64,000 nt of DNA from Arthrobacter sp. 18067. Its GTDB lineage: Bacteria > Actinomycetota > Actinomycetes > Actinomycetales > Micrococcaceae. The translations under genes and the position numbers were made by a program. The notes under the pieces are model-generated. The model saw only the letters and a program-made list of their open reading frames with translations. It was not told where the DNA came from and searched no databases. Location of the stretch: the NCBI RefSeq assembly GCF_902706295.1, contig NZ_CACSJJ010000013.1, forward strand, positions 62,001 to 126,000. The letters are read 5' to 3'. This document shows positions 41,010-49,055 of this stretch, in pieces (position 1 is the stretch's first letter; every line of letters starts with the position of its first letter).

Positions 41010-42284
41010 GTGGCCCTCAAACTCAGTCAGCAAAATGCAGGCGCGGCACCCGTCGGCCCGGAAGCCGTAAAACGCCAAACCGCGTCCCGCGCCTACGTCA
41101 TCGGCATGCCCATCGCGAGCGCAGGCCTGTGGATGGCACTTCTGGCCCCCGCCCTTGTGGTGTTGGCCATCAAGGTTTCGGAGATCACCACCCCGGATAC
41201 GCGCGCCGGAGCACTCAGCCTTGTGGCAGGAGTCGGCGCAGCCGTCGCCTTGCTCGCCAACCCATTCTTCGGACGCCTCAGCGACCGCACGACGTCCCGG
41301 TTCGGCATGCGGAAACCTTGGATCGTTGGCGGATCACTGATGGGCCTGGCAGCGCTCTTCCTGCTGGGTTCGGCCACGGAAGTCGGAACCGTCCTCGTAG
41401 CCTGGGTTGTAGCACAGCTGGGCTTCAACGCGGCCCTCGCGGCCCTGGTGGCAACCCTCCCGGACCAGGCAGCTCCTTCGGAGCGCGGGCGCCTCTCAGG
41501 CCTCATCGGCATGACACTTCCCATTGGACTTGTGTCCGCGGCCTTCTTCGCCCAGATGTTCGATAACGCCTTGCAGATGGCCGTGGTCCCCGGGATCGTG
41601 GGCACGGCAGTTGCCATCGCCTTTGCCTTCACGTTCAAGGACCGCGTGCTCACCGAGAAGCCCGCACCGTTGAACTTCAAGGAAATCCTTGGCTCGTTCT
41701 ATTTCAACCCGCGCCTCTCCCCTGGGTTGGGTTGGGCCTGGCTGACCAAGTTCATGGTGTATGTCGGATACTGCGCCGGACTGCTCTACCTTCCATACTT
41801 CTTTACGGACCACCTCCACGTGGCCGAAACGCAGGTCACCAGCCTGGTGTTCCAGGCAACGCTGGTGAGCTCGGCCGGAACCGTCATCACCAGCCTTGCC
41901 GGCGGCTGGATCAGTGACCGCATCGGCAAGCGCAAGAGCATGGTGATCATGTCCGCGCTGATCATGATGGCGGGCCTGGTGGTCATCGCCACCAGCACAG
42001 GCACCGGCCAGGTCCTGATTGGCCAAGGCATCCTCGGGCTGGGCCTCGGCATCTTCAGCGCCGTAGACGTCGCCCTCATCACTGACCTGCTGCCCAGGAA
42101 CCAGTCGGAGAATGCCAAGACCTTTGGTGTCTTCAACATTGCACAGGCCCTCCCCCAATCCTTGGTTCCTGCCATCGCCTTCCCGGTAATCGCTTTTGGC
42201 GGCTACCCCGCATTGTTCCTCGGTGGTGCGGCAGTCGGCATCATCGGAGCCCTCCTCGTCACCCGTATCAAAGGAGTCAAGTAA
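41010..42284 (+). CDS. MFS transporter (probable sugar/glucoside uptake)
   Basis: 424 residues with about 12 membrane segments. Motif-A-like NPFFGRLSDRTTSRFGMRKPWI in the first half and GGWISDRIGKRKSMVI in the second. GGAGGCAAT leads to the GTG start. The next gene begins directly after its stop. Transport of the substrate of the neighbouring beta-glucosidase is inferred from the operon. Confidence 0.9.
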   Translation: MALKLSQQNAGAAPVGPEAVKRQTASRAYVIGMPIASAGLWMALLAPALVVLAIKVSEITTPDTRAGALSLVAGVGAAVALLANPFFGRLSDRTTSRFGMRKPWIVGGSLMGLAALFLLGSATEVGTVLVAWVVAQLGFNAALAALVATLPDQAAPSERGRLSGLIGMTLPIGLVSAAFFAQMFDNALQMAVVPGIVGTAVAIAFAFTFKDRVLTEKPAPLNFKEILGSFYFNPRLSPGLGWAWLTKFMVYVGYCAGLLYLPYFFTDHLHVAETQVTSLVFQATLVSSAGTVITSLAGGWISDRIGKRKSMVIMSALIMMAGLVVIATSTGTGQVLIGQGILGLGLGIFSAVDVALITDLLPRNQSENAKTFGVFNIAQALPQSLVPAIAFPVIAFGGYPALFLGGAAVGIIGALLVTRIKGVK

Positions 42285-44780
42285 ATGAACCCCACACTCT
42301 CGGCAGCCGTCACGGCGCCACAGACCGGAACACAGGATGCGGAGGCGAAGATCAACGAACTCGCCCGCAGCCTCACCTTGGAGCAGCAGGTTCAACTCCT
42401 GACTGGCGCGGATGTATGGTCCACCCACGCCATCCCGGAGATCGGATTGTCCCGCGTGGTCATGTCGGACGGGCCCGCAGGCGTCCGCGGCGAAGACTTT
42501 GATGAGCGGCACGACTCAGTCTCCTTGCCGTCGTCGTCCGCTTTGTCCGCGACGTGGAGCGTCGAAACCGCGCGCCGATACGGCCAGGTCCTGGGCCAGG
42601 AGGCCCGCCGTAAAGGCGTCCACGCGGTCCTTGGCCCCACCATCAACCTGCACCGTTCGCCTCTGGGCGGCCGCCACTTCGAGTGCATGAGCGAGGACCC
42701 CCGCCTCACCGCCACCATGGCCGCCGAGTACGTTGCCGGCGTCCAGTCAATGGGGGTCGGCGCAACGCCCAAGCACTATCTGGCCAACGAGGCCGAGACC
42801 GAGCGTTTCACTGCCGACTCCGTGGTGGACGAACGCCCGCTGCGCGAGCTCTACCTGGCCGCGTTCGAGGACGCCATCACCGAGGCCCGCGCCTGGTTGG
42901 TCATGAGCTCCTACAATTCCATCAACGGCACCACCGCCAGCGAGAACACACTCCTGGAAACCCCGCTGTCCACCGAATGGGGCTTCGACGGCGTCGTAGT
43001 CTCCGACTGGACGGGCGTGCGCTCCATCGACGCTGCCAACGCCCACCAGGACCTCGAAATGCCCGGTCCTGTAGGCCACTGGGGCCCCAAGCTGCTGGCG
43101 GCAGTCAACGATGGCCGCGTCAGCCGGGACGCCATCTTGGAAAAGGTCACCCGCATCCTGCGCCTGGCCGCCCGCGTGGGCTCGCTCGAAGGCTTCACAC
43201 CCGCTGTCACCCAGCTCCCTACGGAACTGAACGGGGCCGCCGTCGCGCGTGAGGTTGCCATCCGCGGCGCCGTGCTGGTCCGCAACAAGGGCCTCCTCCC
43301 CCTGGACACCCAGGCACTTGGCAGCGTGGCTGTGATCGGCCACAACGCTGACGAGGCCCGCACGCAGGGCGGCGGCAGCGCCACCGTCATGCCGAAGTAC
43401 ACGGTCTCGCCGTTGGAGGGGCTGCGGAAGGCACTGCCCGACGACGTCAAGGTCACCTATGCGCGCGGCGCCAAGGTTGCCGAGGGCATCCAGGCGTTCC
43501 CTCGGACGTCGTTGCACAACCCGGTCTCCAACGTCCCCGGAATCCGCGTGACCTTCCTGGCCGAAGACGGCACGGAGATCTCCGGCGAAGACCGACTGGC
43601 CTCGCACCTGATCTGGTTCGGAGTAGGAATCCCCGACGGCGCCGCCTCCATCCGCATGGAAGCGGACTGGACAGCCGAAACAGCAGGCGTCCACCACCTG
43701 GGCGTGGGGACCGTGGGCCGGATCCGCTTTGCCCTGGACGGTACCGAAGTCTTCAACAGCGAGCTTGAGGACGATACGGACGTCCTCGGAGCCGCGCTGT
43801 TCGATCCGCCCAAGACCGTCCATGCTTTCGAAACCAGTGCCGGCCAGGCAGTCCGTATCGAGGCCCAGTACCAGTTGCCCAAGCAGCAGGTCATCCCGTT
43901 CACGGCCATTCTGCTGGGTGAAGAAACGGTGGTCGCGGATCCCCAGGCGGAAATCGACGCCGCCGTGGAAGCAGCCCGGAACTCCGACGTCGCCGTGGTG
44001 GTGGTGGGTACCAACGCGGCCATTGAATCCGAAGGTTTCGACCGCAAGGACCTGGACCTGCCCGGCTACCAGAACCAACTGGTGGAGGCCGTGTCTGCGG
44101 CGAACCCGCGCACCGTTGTGGTGGTCAACTCGGGTTCCCCGGTCCTGATGCCGTGGCTGGACAAGGTGGACGCGGTCCTGCTGGGCTGGTTCGGCGGCCA
44201 GGAGTTCGGCAGCGCCATCGCCGACATCCTGCTGGGCATCGAAGAACCGGGTGGCCGCCTTCCCACCACCTGGCCGGCAGCACTGGAAGATGTTCCGGTG
44301 CTGGACACCACGCCCGTTGACGGCAAGGTGGTCTACTCCGAAGGAATCCACATCGGATACCGCGCTTGGCTCAAGCAGGAAACTGAAGGTGGCGCAGCCC
44401 CTGCCCTGCCGTTCGGCTTCGGTCTTGGCTACACCACCTTCGCCCTGGGCCAGGCGCACGCTCCGCAACTGGTCACGGCCGGGAACGATGTCGTGGTGCA
44501 CGTTCCTGTCAAGAACACCGGCACCCGCACAGGACGCGAGGTGGTCCAGGTGTATCTGGAACGCTCAGATTCCACCATAGATAGGCCCGTCCGCTGGCTC
44601 GCCGGCTACGCGGGCACGCACCTCGCCCCGGCCGGCACGGAGAGCGTGGAGATCCGCATCCCGGCCAAGGCATTTGCACATTACGACGGCGGCTGGCAGT
44701 TTGAGCAGGGCACGTTCCGTCTGCTGGTGGGTCGCCACGCGGCCGATGAATTCCAATCATTGGACATCGAACTCCGGTAA
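42285..44780 (+). CDS. GH3 family beta-glucosidase with PA14 insert
   Basis: 831 residues, no signal peptide, so intracellular. GH3 barrel with KHYLANEAE (K163, H164) and the nucleophile aspartate in VVVSDWTG (D241). A PA14-type insert (about 405-545) is followed by the alpha/beta sandwich (VVVVGTNAAIESEGFDRKDLDLPG) and a fibronectin-like C-terminal domain. It would hydrolyse beta-glucosides brought in by the transporter. AAAGGAG lies within the end of the transporter gene, and the ATG follows its TAA at once, suggesting translational coupling. Confidence 0.95.
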   Translation: MNPTLSAAVTAPQTGTQDAEAKINELARSLTLEQQVQLLTGADVWSTHAIPEIGLSRVVMSDGPAGVRGEDFDERHDSVSLPSSSALSATWSVETARRYGQVLGQEARRKGVHAVLGPTINLHRSPLGGRHFECMSEDPRLTATMAAEYVAGVQSMGVGATPKHYLANEAETERFTADSVVDERPLRELYLAAFEDAITEARAWLVMSSYNSINGTTASENTLLETPLSTEWGFDGVVVSDWTGVRSIDAANAHQDLEMPGPVGHWGPKLLAAVNDGRVSRDAILEKVTRILRLAARVGSLEGFTPAVTQLPTELNGAAVAREVAIRGAVLVRNKGLLPLDTQALGSVAVIGHNADEARTQGGGSATVMPKYTVSPLEGLRKALPDDVKVTYARGAKVAEGIQAFPRTSLHNPVSNVPGIRVTFLAEDGTEISGEDRLASHLIWFGVGIPDGAASIRMEADWTAETAGVHHLGVGTVGRIRFALDGTEVFNSELEDDTDVLGAALFDPPKTVHAFETSAGQAVRIEAQYQLPKQQVIPFTAILLGEETVVADPQAEIDAAVEAARNSDVAVVVVGTNAAIESEGFDRKDLDLPGYQNQLVEAVSAANPRTVVVVNSGSPVLMPWLDKVDAVLLGWFGGQEFGSAIADILLGIEEPGGRLPTTWPAALEDVPVLDTTPVDGKVVYSEGIHIGYRAWLKQETEGGAAPALPFGFGLGYTTFALGQAHAPQLVTAGNDVVVHVPVKNTGTRTGREVVQVYLERSDSTIDRPVRWLAGYAGTHLAPAGTESVEIRIPAKAFAHYDGGWQFEQGTFRLLVGRHAADEFQSLDIELR

Positions 44781-44798
44781 TACGGGCGCGAAATCACC

Positions 44799-44830
44799 GT
44801 GTGTGGCAGCTTTTTTGGGCCGCCACACAC
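44799..44830. terminator. Terminator after the beta-glucosidase gene
   Basis: GTGTGTGGC pairs with GCCACACAC; the flanks extend the stem to about 16 bp with minor mismatches. The loop carries TTTTTT. Confidence 0.75.
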
Positions 44831-44935
44831 GTGGTTTTCGCCACAAGCGGCAGAACTGGGGTATGGTATGGAATTTTCGTGGCATGCTGTACGTTGCATA
44901 CCCGGTAACCCCCTAACACGAAGAGGCATTAAAAA

Positions 44936-45235
44936 GTGGCAGCCGATTACGACGAACTCCGTACCGATGTAAAAGAGAACCAGGAGCAATCCCTCCAGGC
45001 TCTCCAATCCGCCAGCGCCCCCACGGCCAAGAGCGTCGTGCTGGAACTGGACGAAACCGATGGCCTTGATGCCAACGGCCCCGGCGGCGAAATCGTCGCT
45101 GAAGAACTGGTCATCCAGGTCATTCCGCAGGCTAACGACGAGTTCACTTGTCATTCCTGCTTCCTGGTCCGCCACCGCTCGCAGATCGCACGCGAAAAAG
45201 ATGGCGTCGCCTACTGCACTGACTGCGAAGGCTAA
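44936..45235 (+). CDS. DUF4193 family protein
   Basis: 99 residues. The pattern DYDELRTDVKENQEQSLQALQSA, an acidic middle with LELDETDG, and ELVIQVIPQANDEFTCHSCFLVRHRSQIA...YCTDCEG, with two CxxC pairs for zinc, is DUF4193. The family is almost confined to actinobacteria, where it is highly expressed and of unknown function. GTG start with GAGG upstream. Confidence 0.92.
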   Translation: MAADYDELRTDVKENQEQSLQALQSASAPTAKSVVLELDETDGLDANGPGGEIVAEELVIQVIPQANDEFTCHSCFLVRHRSQIAREKDGVAYCTDCEG

Positions 45236-45296
45236 GACGACCCACCACCCCGGCGGGCTAAACATCGTCAGGGAGTGCCGCCGTCGGGATTTAATT

Positions 45297-45332
45297 GCGG
45301 AAGGACCGGAGCAAACGCTCCGGTCCTTCCGC
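45297..45332. terminator. Terminator between DUF4193 and LapA-like genes
   Basis: GCGGAAGGACCGGAGC pairs over 16 bp with 45317-45332 around AAAC. It lies between convergent genes. Its inner part (GGACCGGAGC) is shared with the lysC terminator at 40214. Confidence 0.88.
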
Positions 45333-45344
45333 AGCTAACAGCTT

Positions 45345-45704
45345 CTAGGGCGCCGCTCCCGGGCCACCCACGCCCTTCCTGCGGCGATGGTTGGCCATTC
45401 TGAGCTGAAGGATCCTGGCACCGCCTGCGAGGGCCACCAGCACGCCGCCACCTACAGCTGCGATGAAGAGCGTGGTGCCGAGCGCCAGCGTGCCTTGGAG
45501 TCCGAAGAAGCGGACCGTGATCATGTCCTGGTTCTGGACAAAGAACACGATCAGCATCACCAGGACCACCAAACCAACTGCCACCGCCACCCACAGGGCG
45601 GCGGTGCGGGTCGGCCTGGACGTGGGCGCCACCGAAGGCGGGACAGTCCGATCCTGACGGGGAGCCCCGCTGGGAACCCCTGCAACATCATCCTGAAAAC
45701 TCAT
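45345..45704 (-). CDS. LapA-like (DUF1049) membrane protein
   Basis: 119 residues. Disordered N-terminus, two membrane helices (ALWVAVAVGLVVLVMLIVFFVQN; LGTTLFIAAVGGGVLVALAGGAR) joined by DMITVRFFGLQGTLAL, and a basic cytoplasmic end (LQLRMANHRRRKG). This is the LapA/DUF1049 layout; E. coli LapA works with LapB in envelope lipid control, but the actinobacterial role is unknown. GAGGGGG precedes the ATG. Confidence 0.85.
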   Translation of the reverse strand: MSFQDDVAGVPSGAPRQDRTVPPSVAPTSRPTRTAALWVAVAVGLVVLVMLIVFFVQNQDMITVRFFGLQGTLALGTTLFIAAVGGGVLVALAGGARILQLRMANHRRRKGVGGPGAAP

Positions 45705-45726
45705 CGACGACCCCCTCTTGTCACGG

Positions 45727-45762
45727 CATCAGCATGCTTTTTACATAATAAGCATGCTGATG
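45727..45762. promoter_or_regulatory. Inverted AGCATGCT repeats upstream of the LapA-like gene
   Basis: CATCAGCATGCT and AGCATGCTGATG form a 12-bp inverted repeat around an AT-rich centre (TTTTACATAATA). The right half reads TAAGCATGCT, as does the palindrome before the manganese catalase at 56620. It may be an operator of a shared regulator, or a terminator for the gene at 45776. Confidence 0.55.
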
Positions 45763-45775
45763 AGTTGCGCGATAG

Positions 45776-46012
45776 TCAGTGACGTACCGAGTAGTCAGTT
45801 GAGGTCGGTCCGGGATCATTGTTCCGGACGGCATAGTGATGGCCTTCGGAATCGGTCTCGACGTCGAAATTCTTTAGATCCGCCTCGGAAGCCGTCTCAA
45901 AATCGTCATGCTTGTGCAGCACAGGGGTATCGGTGTCACCGTGGGTTGCCGGTCCGAAGACGGACTGCAGCCGTTCAGTGACATGCTGGAATCCCTCCAA
46001 CTTGCGTCCCAT
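45776..46012 (-). CDS. Small hydrophilic protein of unknown function
   Basis: 78 residues: MGRKLEGFQHVTERLQSVFGPATHGDTDTPVLHKHDDFETASEADLKNFDVETD, ending HHYAVRNNDPGP. Very acidic and probably disordered in its second half. AGGAGGT 8 nt before the ATG at 46012 makes the start firm. Looks like a Micrococcaceae-specific, possibly stress-related, protein; no family recognised. Confidence 0.7.
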   Translation of the reverse strand: MGRKLEGFQHVTERLQSVFGPATHGDTDTPVLHKHDDFETASEADLKNFDVETDSEGHHYAVRNNDPGPTSTDYSVRH

Positions 46013-46110
46013 GTTCTTCCACCTCCTTTCTACGGGAGAGAAAGAGCGGCAGGGCCAGTGCATGCCGTTCAGTGAGCCAATTTTACGCCCAAAATCCAAC
46101 GCCGAGCTGG

Positions 46111-46151
46111 CATTTGATGACAATGTTCCACTCAACCATTGTCATTAAATG
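46111..46151. promoter_or_regulatory. 15-bp inverted repeat between two small genes
   Basis: CATTTGATGACAATG and CATTGTCATTAAATG pair with one mismatch around an 11-nt spacer. It lies between two minus-strand genes, upstream of 46012. It may be an operator or a terminator for the gene at 46169. Confidence 0.5.
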
Positions 46152-46168
46152 CCACCTGGCGAGGGGTG

Positions 46169-46393
46169 TTACCGCAGCGACTTGTCATCCGGGTTGCGGG
46201 GCACCACGTACGTACTGCCATCGGGACGGCGGAGGGTTTCCCACTGCTGCGTCTCGGCCTGGCGCTGGGCGAGGAGCTTCCGGTTGGCTTCGGTCATTTC
46301 ATGGTCGAGGGAACTGCTGTGCGCGGGGCCGAAAACAACCCTGAACTTCCCTGTGGCGCGCATGAACTTCCGGGTGAGAGATTCCTTGGCCAC
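46169..46393 (-). CDS. Small basic protein of unknown function
   Basis: 74 residues from a GTG with GAGGAG 9 nt upstream: KESLTRKFMRATGKFRVVFGPAHSS, then EMTEANRKLLAQRQAETQQWETLRRPDGSTYVVPR. The region RKF-RVVFGPA resembles LQSVFGPA of the neighbour at 45776, and both contain a YAV/YVV-R end, so the two may be distant relatives. Divergent from the OhrR-like gene. Confidence 0.7.
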   Translation of the reverse strand: MAKESLTRKFMRATGKFRVVFGPAHSSSLDHEMTEANRKLLAQRQAETQQWETLRRPDGSTYVVPRNPDDKSLR

Positions 46394-46433
46394 GCGGATC
46401 GACTCCTCTTTTTTAGACGGTTCAATGAGTCCA

Positions 46434-46459
46434 TAGTACGCTAATCATTAGTACACTAA
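46434..46459. promoter_or_regulatory. Operator repeats of the OhrR-like regulator
   Basis: TAGTACGCTAA and TTAGTACACTAA are near-identical; the second is a perfect 5-2-5 palindrome. They lie between the GTG at 46393 and the ATG at 46505. Confidence 0.7.
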
Positions 46460-46504
46460 CTAATTGATCGGCGCGAGCTGATCCAACAAGCACAGGAGGC
46501 AGCC

Positions 46505-46972
46505 ATGACGGCCATCGACGAGTCCGCCCAGGAGACCGACGACCTCCTCCTGGAGCGCCAACTTTGCTTTGCCCTGACCGTCGCATCCCGCAGTGTGGTG
46601 GGCATCTACAAGCCCGTACTGGAACGCCTCGGCCTGACTCATCCCCAGTACTTGGTCATGCTTGCCCTCTGGGAACGGAGCCCCCGGACGCTGAAGGACA
46701 TCAGCGACAGCCTCCTCCATGATCCAGCCACCCTCTCCCCGCTGCTGAAGCGCCTCGAAGAAGCCGAGCTCATCACCCGCGAACGCGTGCCCGGCAACGA
46801 ACGCGCCCTGGCCATCAAGCTGACAGAGAAGGGCGCTGCCCTCCGCGCACAGGCGACGGCTGTTCCAGGTGAAATCCGCCAACGCCTGCAGCTCAGCCGC
46901 GAAGAAGTAGCCGAGCTCCACCAAGCCATGACTGGCCTGATCGCGGCAACCCAGCGCAGCACCTCAACCTGA
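46505..46972 (+). CDS. OhrR-like MarR family regulator (organic peroxide sensor)
   Basis: 155 residues. LERQLCFALTVASRSVVGIYKPVLERLGLTHPQYLVMLALWE contains the cysteine (C21) that senses organic hydroperoxides in OhrR. The winged helix follows (KDISDSLLHDPATLSPLLKRLEEAELITRER). When the cysteine is oxidised, OhrR releases its operator. No ohr gene is adjacent; the divergent small gene at 46169 is the candidate target. ACAGGAGG precedes the ATG. Confidence 0.88.
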   Translation: MTAIDESAQETDDLLLERQLCFALTVASRSVVGIYKPVLERLGLTHPQYLVMLALWERSPRTLKDISDSLLHDPATLSPLLKRLEEAELITRERVPGNERALAIKLTEKGAALRAQATAVPGEIRQRLQLSREEVAELHQAMTGLIAATQRSTST

Positions 46973-47090
46973 TACCAAACCGGCAGCCAGTTTCCCTAGC
47001 CAAGCGCACAGCCTCAGTGGTGTGCTGGAAGCGGACACAGAGACGGGTACCTGAAGTGCCACGTAAAATGGACGCAAACTAGGAGATTCC

Positions 47091-47612
47091 ATGCGCATGC
47101 GATTTGTTCGGCCCCTGTTGGCAGTCCTGGCCGTCGCCGGCCTCGCCGCATGTTCAGGCACCCCATCGCCAGGTTCCACGGGCAGCGCAACGCAGGCACC
47201 GTCGTCGTCGGCCCCTTCGAGCAGCAGCCCGAGCAGCAGCGCAACCCCCAGCGCGTCAGCAGCCGCAGGCGCAGGCGACGCCGAACTCTCCATCACGCTG
47301 ATTGAAAAGCCGGAAGCCGCACCCCAGACCTTCACGCTCGTTTGCACGGCCGGCGCGCCGGCCGCCGAAAGCAACCACCCGTCGGCCGCTGAAGCGTGCA
47401 CGTCCATCAAAAACAGCCCCTCCATCCTCAGCTCTGCCCCCACCAAGACAGACCAGGCCTGCACCATGCAATACGGTGGCCCGGCAACTGCCAAGGTGAC
47501 CGGAGCCGTGGACGGCAAGGAAGTCACGGCGGCGTTCAGCCGGACGGACGGCTGCCAGATCGCGCTATGGGACGCCGCCAAGAGCGTCCTCGGATCAGAT
47601 GGCGGCCTCTAG
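47091..47612 (+). CDS. Lipoprotein with subtilisin-inhibitor-like (SSI) domain
   Basis: 173 residues. Signal peptide with lipobox LAAC (C21), a Ser/Pro-rich linker, then an SSI-like domain: AELSITLIEKPEAAPQTFTLVC, HPSAAEACTSIK, CTMQYGGPATAKVTGAVDGKEVTAAFSRTDGCQIALWD. Four cysteines in the domain allow the two SSI disulfides. SSI proteins block secreted subtilases, and here the inhibitor would be held at the membrane. Its last 14 bp overlap the next gene. Confidence 0.85.
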   Translation: MRMRFVRPLLAVLAVAGLAACSGTPSPGSTGSATQAPSSSAPSSSSPSSSATPSASAAAGAGDAELSITLIEKPEAAPQTFTLVCTAGAPAAESNHPSAAEACTSIKNSPSILSSAPTKTDQACTMQYGGPATAKVTGAVDGKEVTAAFSRTDGCQIALWDAAKSVLGSDGGL

Positions 47613-48537
47613 GCTGCAGCACCTCCCCCAAGAGCAATGGCTCGGGCTGGAGGCAGCCCATCACGCACGCGTCGAGCGCTACTCAGACCCGTACCTGGCC
47701 CGACGCTCCGCCGGTAAGAAGCACCCTGTTGAGGACTTCCTCTTCACCTACTACACGCAAAAGCCGGGCCAGCTGCTTCGCTGGCACCCCGGCGATGGAA
47801 CGGTCCTCAGCGGTCCGCGCGCCCTTGAGCGTGCCGCGTGGAAGTTCTACAGAACGCTCGACGACGGCGAACTCGCCTCACTCGGTCTGCCCGCGGGCAC
47901 GCCGGCGGTCACCTTTGATCGCAGCAGCTTTGTAGCCGACCGCGCCGAAGCCATCCGCTTCGCGGGCATCATCCTCGCAGGCACGGCCAAGCGTCCGGCC
48001 CAGTTCGGGTGCTTCGGCCTGCACGAGTGGGCCATGGTGTACCGGCAGGAGAAGTTCGAGCTGCGGCACGAATACCTGAAGCTGAGGCTCGGCGGTGAAG
48101 GCACGGACACGGTGGTGGAAGAGAACCGCATCCGCTGCTCCCACTTCGATGCGTTCCGTTTCTACACTCCGGACGCCACGCCTTTGAATGAGCTCACTCC
48201 CACCCGCGAAAACCAACGGACCATGGAGCAACCGGGGTGCCTGCACGCCAACATGGACCTCTACAAGTGGGCTTACAAGCTGGCCCCGGCCCTGCCCAGC
48301 GAGCTGGTGATGGATTGTTTCGAACTCTCGTGGCGGATCCGTGCCATGGATATGCAGGCTTCCCCGTACGATCTCGAAGAATGGGGCTACCCACCCATCA
48401 GGATCGAGACACCGCAGGGCAAGGCCGAGTACGTTGAATACCAGCGGGCTTTCGCGGCCGAATCCCAGGAGCTGCGGACCCGCGTGCTCCAGGCAGTAGA
48501 TCCGCTCCTCCATGAGCTGACTGGATTGGCCGCCTGA
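47599..48537 (+). CDS. Putative 3-methyladenine DNA glycosylase family protein
   Basis: 312 residues. HARVERYSDPYLARRSAGKKHPVEDFLFTYYTQKPGQLLRWHPG at the start and CFGLHEWAMVYRQ...LKLRLGGEGTD later match a protein widely annotated in actinobacteria as 3-methyladenine DNA glycosylase. No helix-hairpin-helix or known glycosylase active site is visible, so the name is by convention. Overlaps the SSI lipoprotein gene and is followed by a second SSI-like gene 29 bp on, so all three are probably co-transcribed. Confidence 0.75.
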   Translation: MAASRLQHLPQEQWLGLEAAHHARVERYSDPYLARRSAGKKHPVEDFLFTYYTQKPGQLLRWHPGDGTVLSGPRALERAAWKFYRTLDDGELASLGLPAGTPAVTFDRSSFVADRAEAIRFAGIILAGTAKRPAQFGCFGLHEWAMVYRQEKFELRHEYLKLRLGGEGTDTVVEENRIRCSHFDAFRFYTPDATPLNELTPTRENQRTMEQPGCLHANMDLYKWAYKLAPALPSELVMDCFELSWRIRAMDMQASPYDLEEWGYPPIRIETPQGKAEYVEYQRAFAAESQELRTRVLQAVDPLLHELTGLAA

Positions 48538-48566
48538 GCACCCGCCGCCACCAGCGAAAGGTAACC

Positions 48567-48968
48567 ATGGTTTCCCCCACGAGCGAGTCACCCAACAGCG
48601 AGTACGACGTCGATCTCACAGTCACGCTGACAGAGGCACCTGGCGCTGAGAGCCACGAGTTCCACCTCCGATCCACCGCCGGTCTCTTGTCACCGGACCC
48701 CGAGTCGCTCGATTCGAACCTGCCTGACGCGCCTGCGGCGCTGGCCGCCGTCGAGCAATTCGGCGCGGAAATCTTCTTTCCGGAGCCCCGACCGGACCGG
48801 ATCTGCACGCAGCAGTACGGCGGTCCCCAGGTAGCCGTGGTCACGGGCTGGTTCCGTGGGCGCAAGGTCCACAGCCGTTTCAGCAGGACCGACGGCTGCG
48901 AGATTGCACGCTGGAAAACCCTGGCGTCGCTGCTGGGAAACACCGGAGGCTCAACCGGCGCGATCTAA
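48567..48968 (+). CDS. Cytoplasmic SSI-like domain protein
   Basis: 133 residues. DVDLTVTLTEAPGAESHEFHLRS, then CTQQYGGPQVAVVTGWFRGRKVHSRFSRTDGCEIARWKTL, matches the SSI fold of the lipoprotein at 47091. It has no signal peptide, and only two of the four cysteines remain, so the first disulfide is missing. Probably a duplicate that changed role. Follows the glycosylase-like gene. Confidence 0.75.
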   Translation: MVSPTSESPNSEYDVDLTVTLTEAPGAESHEFHLRSTAGLLSPDPESLDSNLPDAPAALAAVEQFGAEIFFPEPRPDRICTQQYGGPQVAVVTGWFRGRKVHSRFSRTDGCEIARWKTLASLLGNTGGSTGAI

Positions 48969-48980
48969 AACCACTTAAAG

Positions 48981-49043
48981 CAACGCGGGGTCACTTACGG
49001 CCCGTAATGGGGTGCCCAATGGGCCGTAAGTGACCCCGCGTTG
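48981..49043. repeat. REP-like palindromic element, copy 1
   Basis: A perfect 23-bp inverted repeat (starts CAACGCGGGGTCACTTACGG) around a 17-nt loop. A second copy with the same arms lies at 62058. Located between convergent genes, it also serves as terminator. Confidence 0.85.
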
Positions 49044-49055
49044 TTGATGCGGGAC

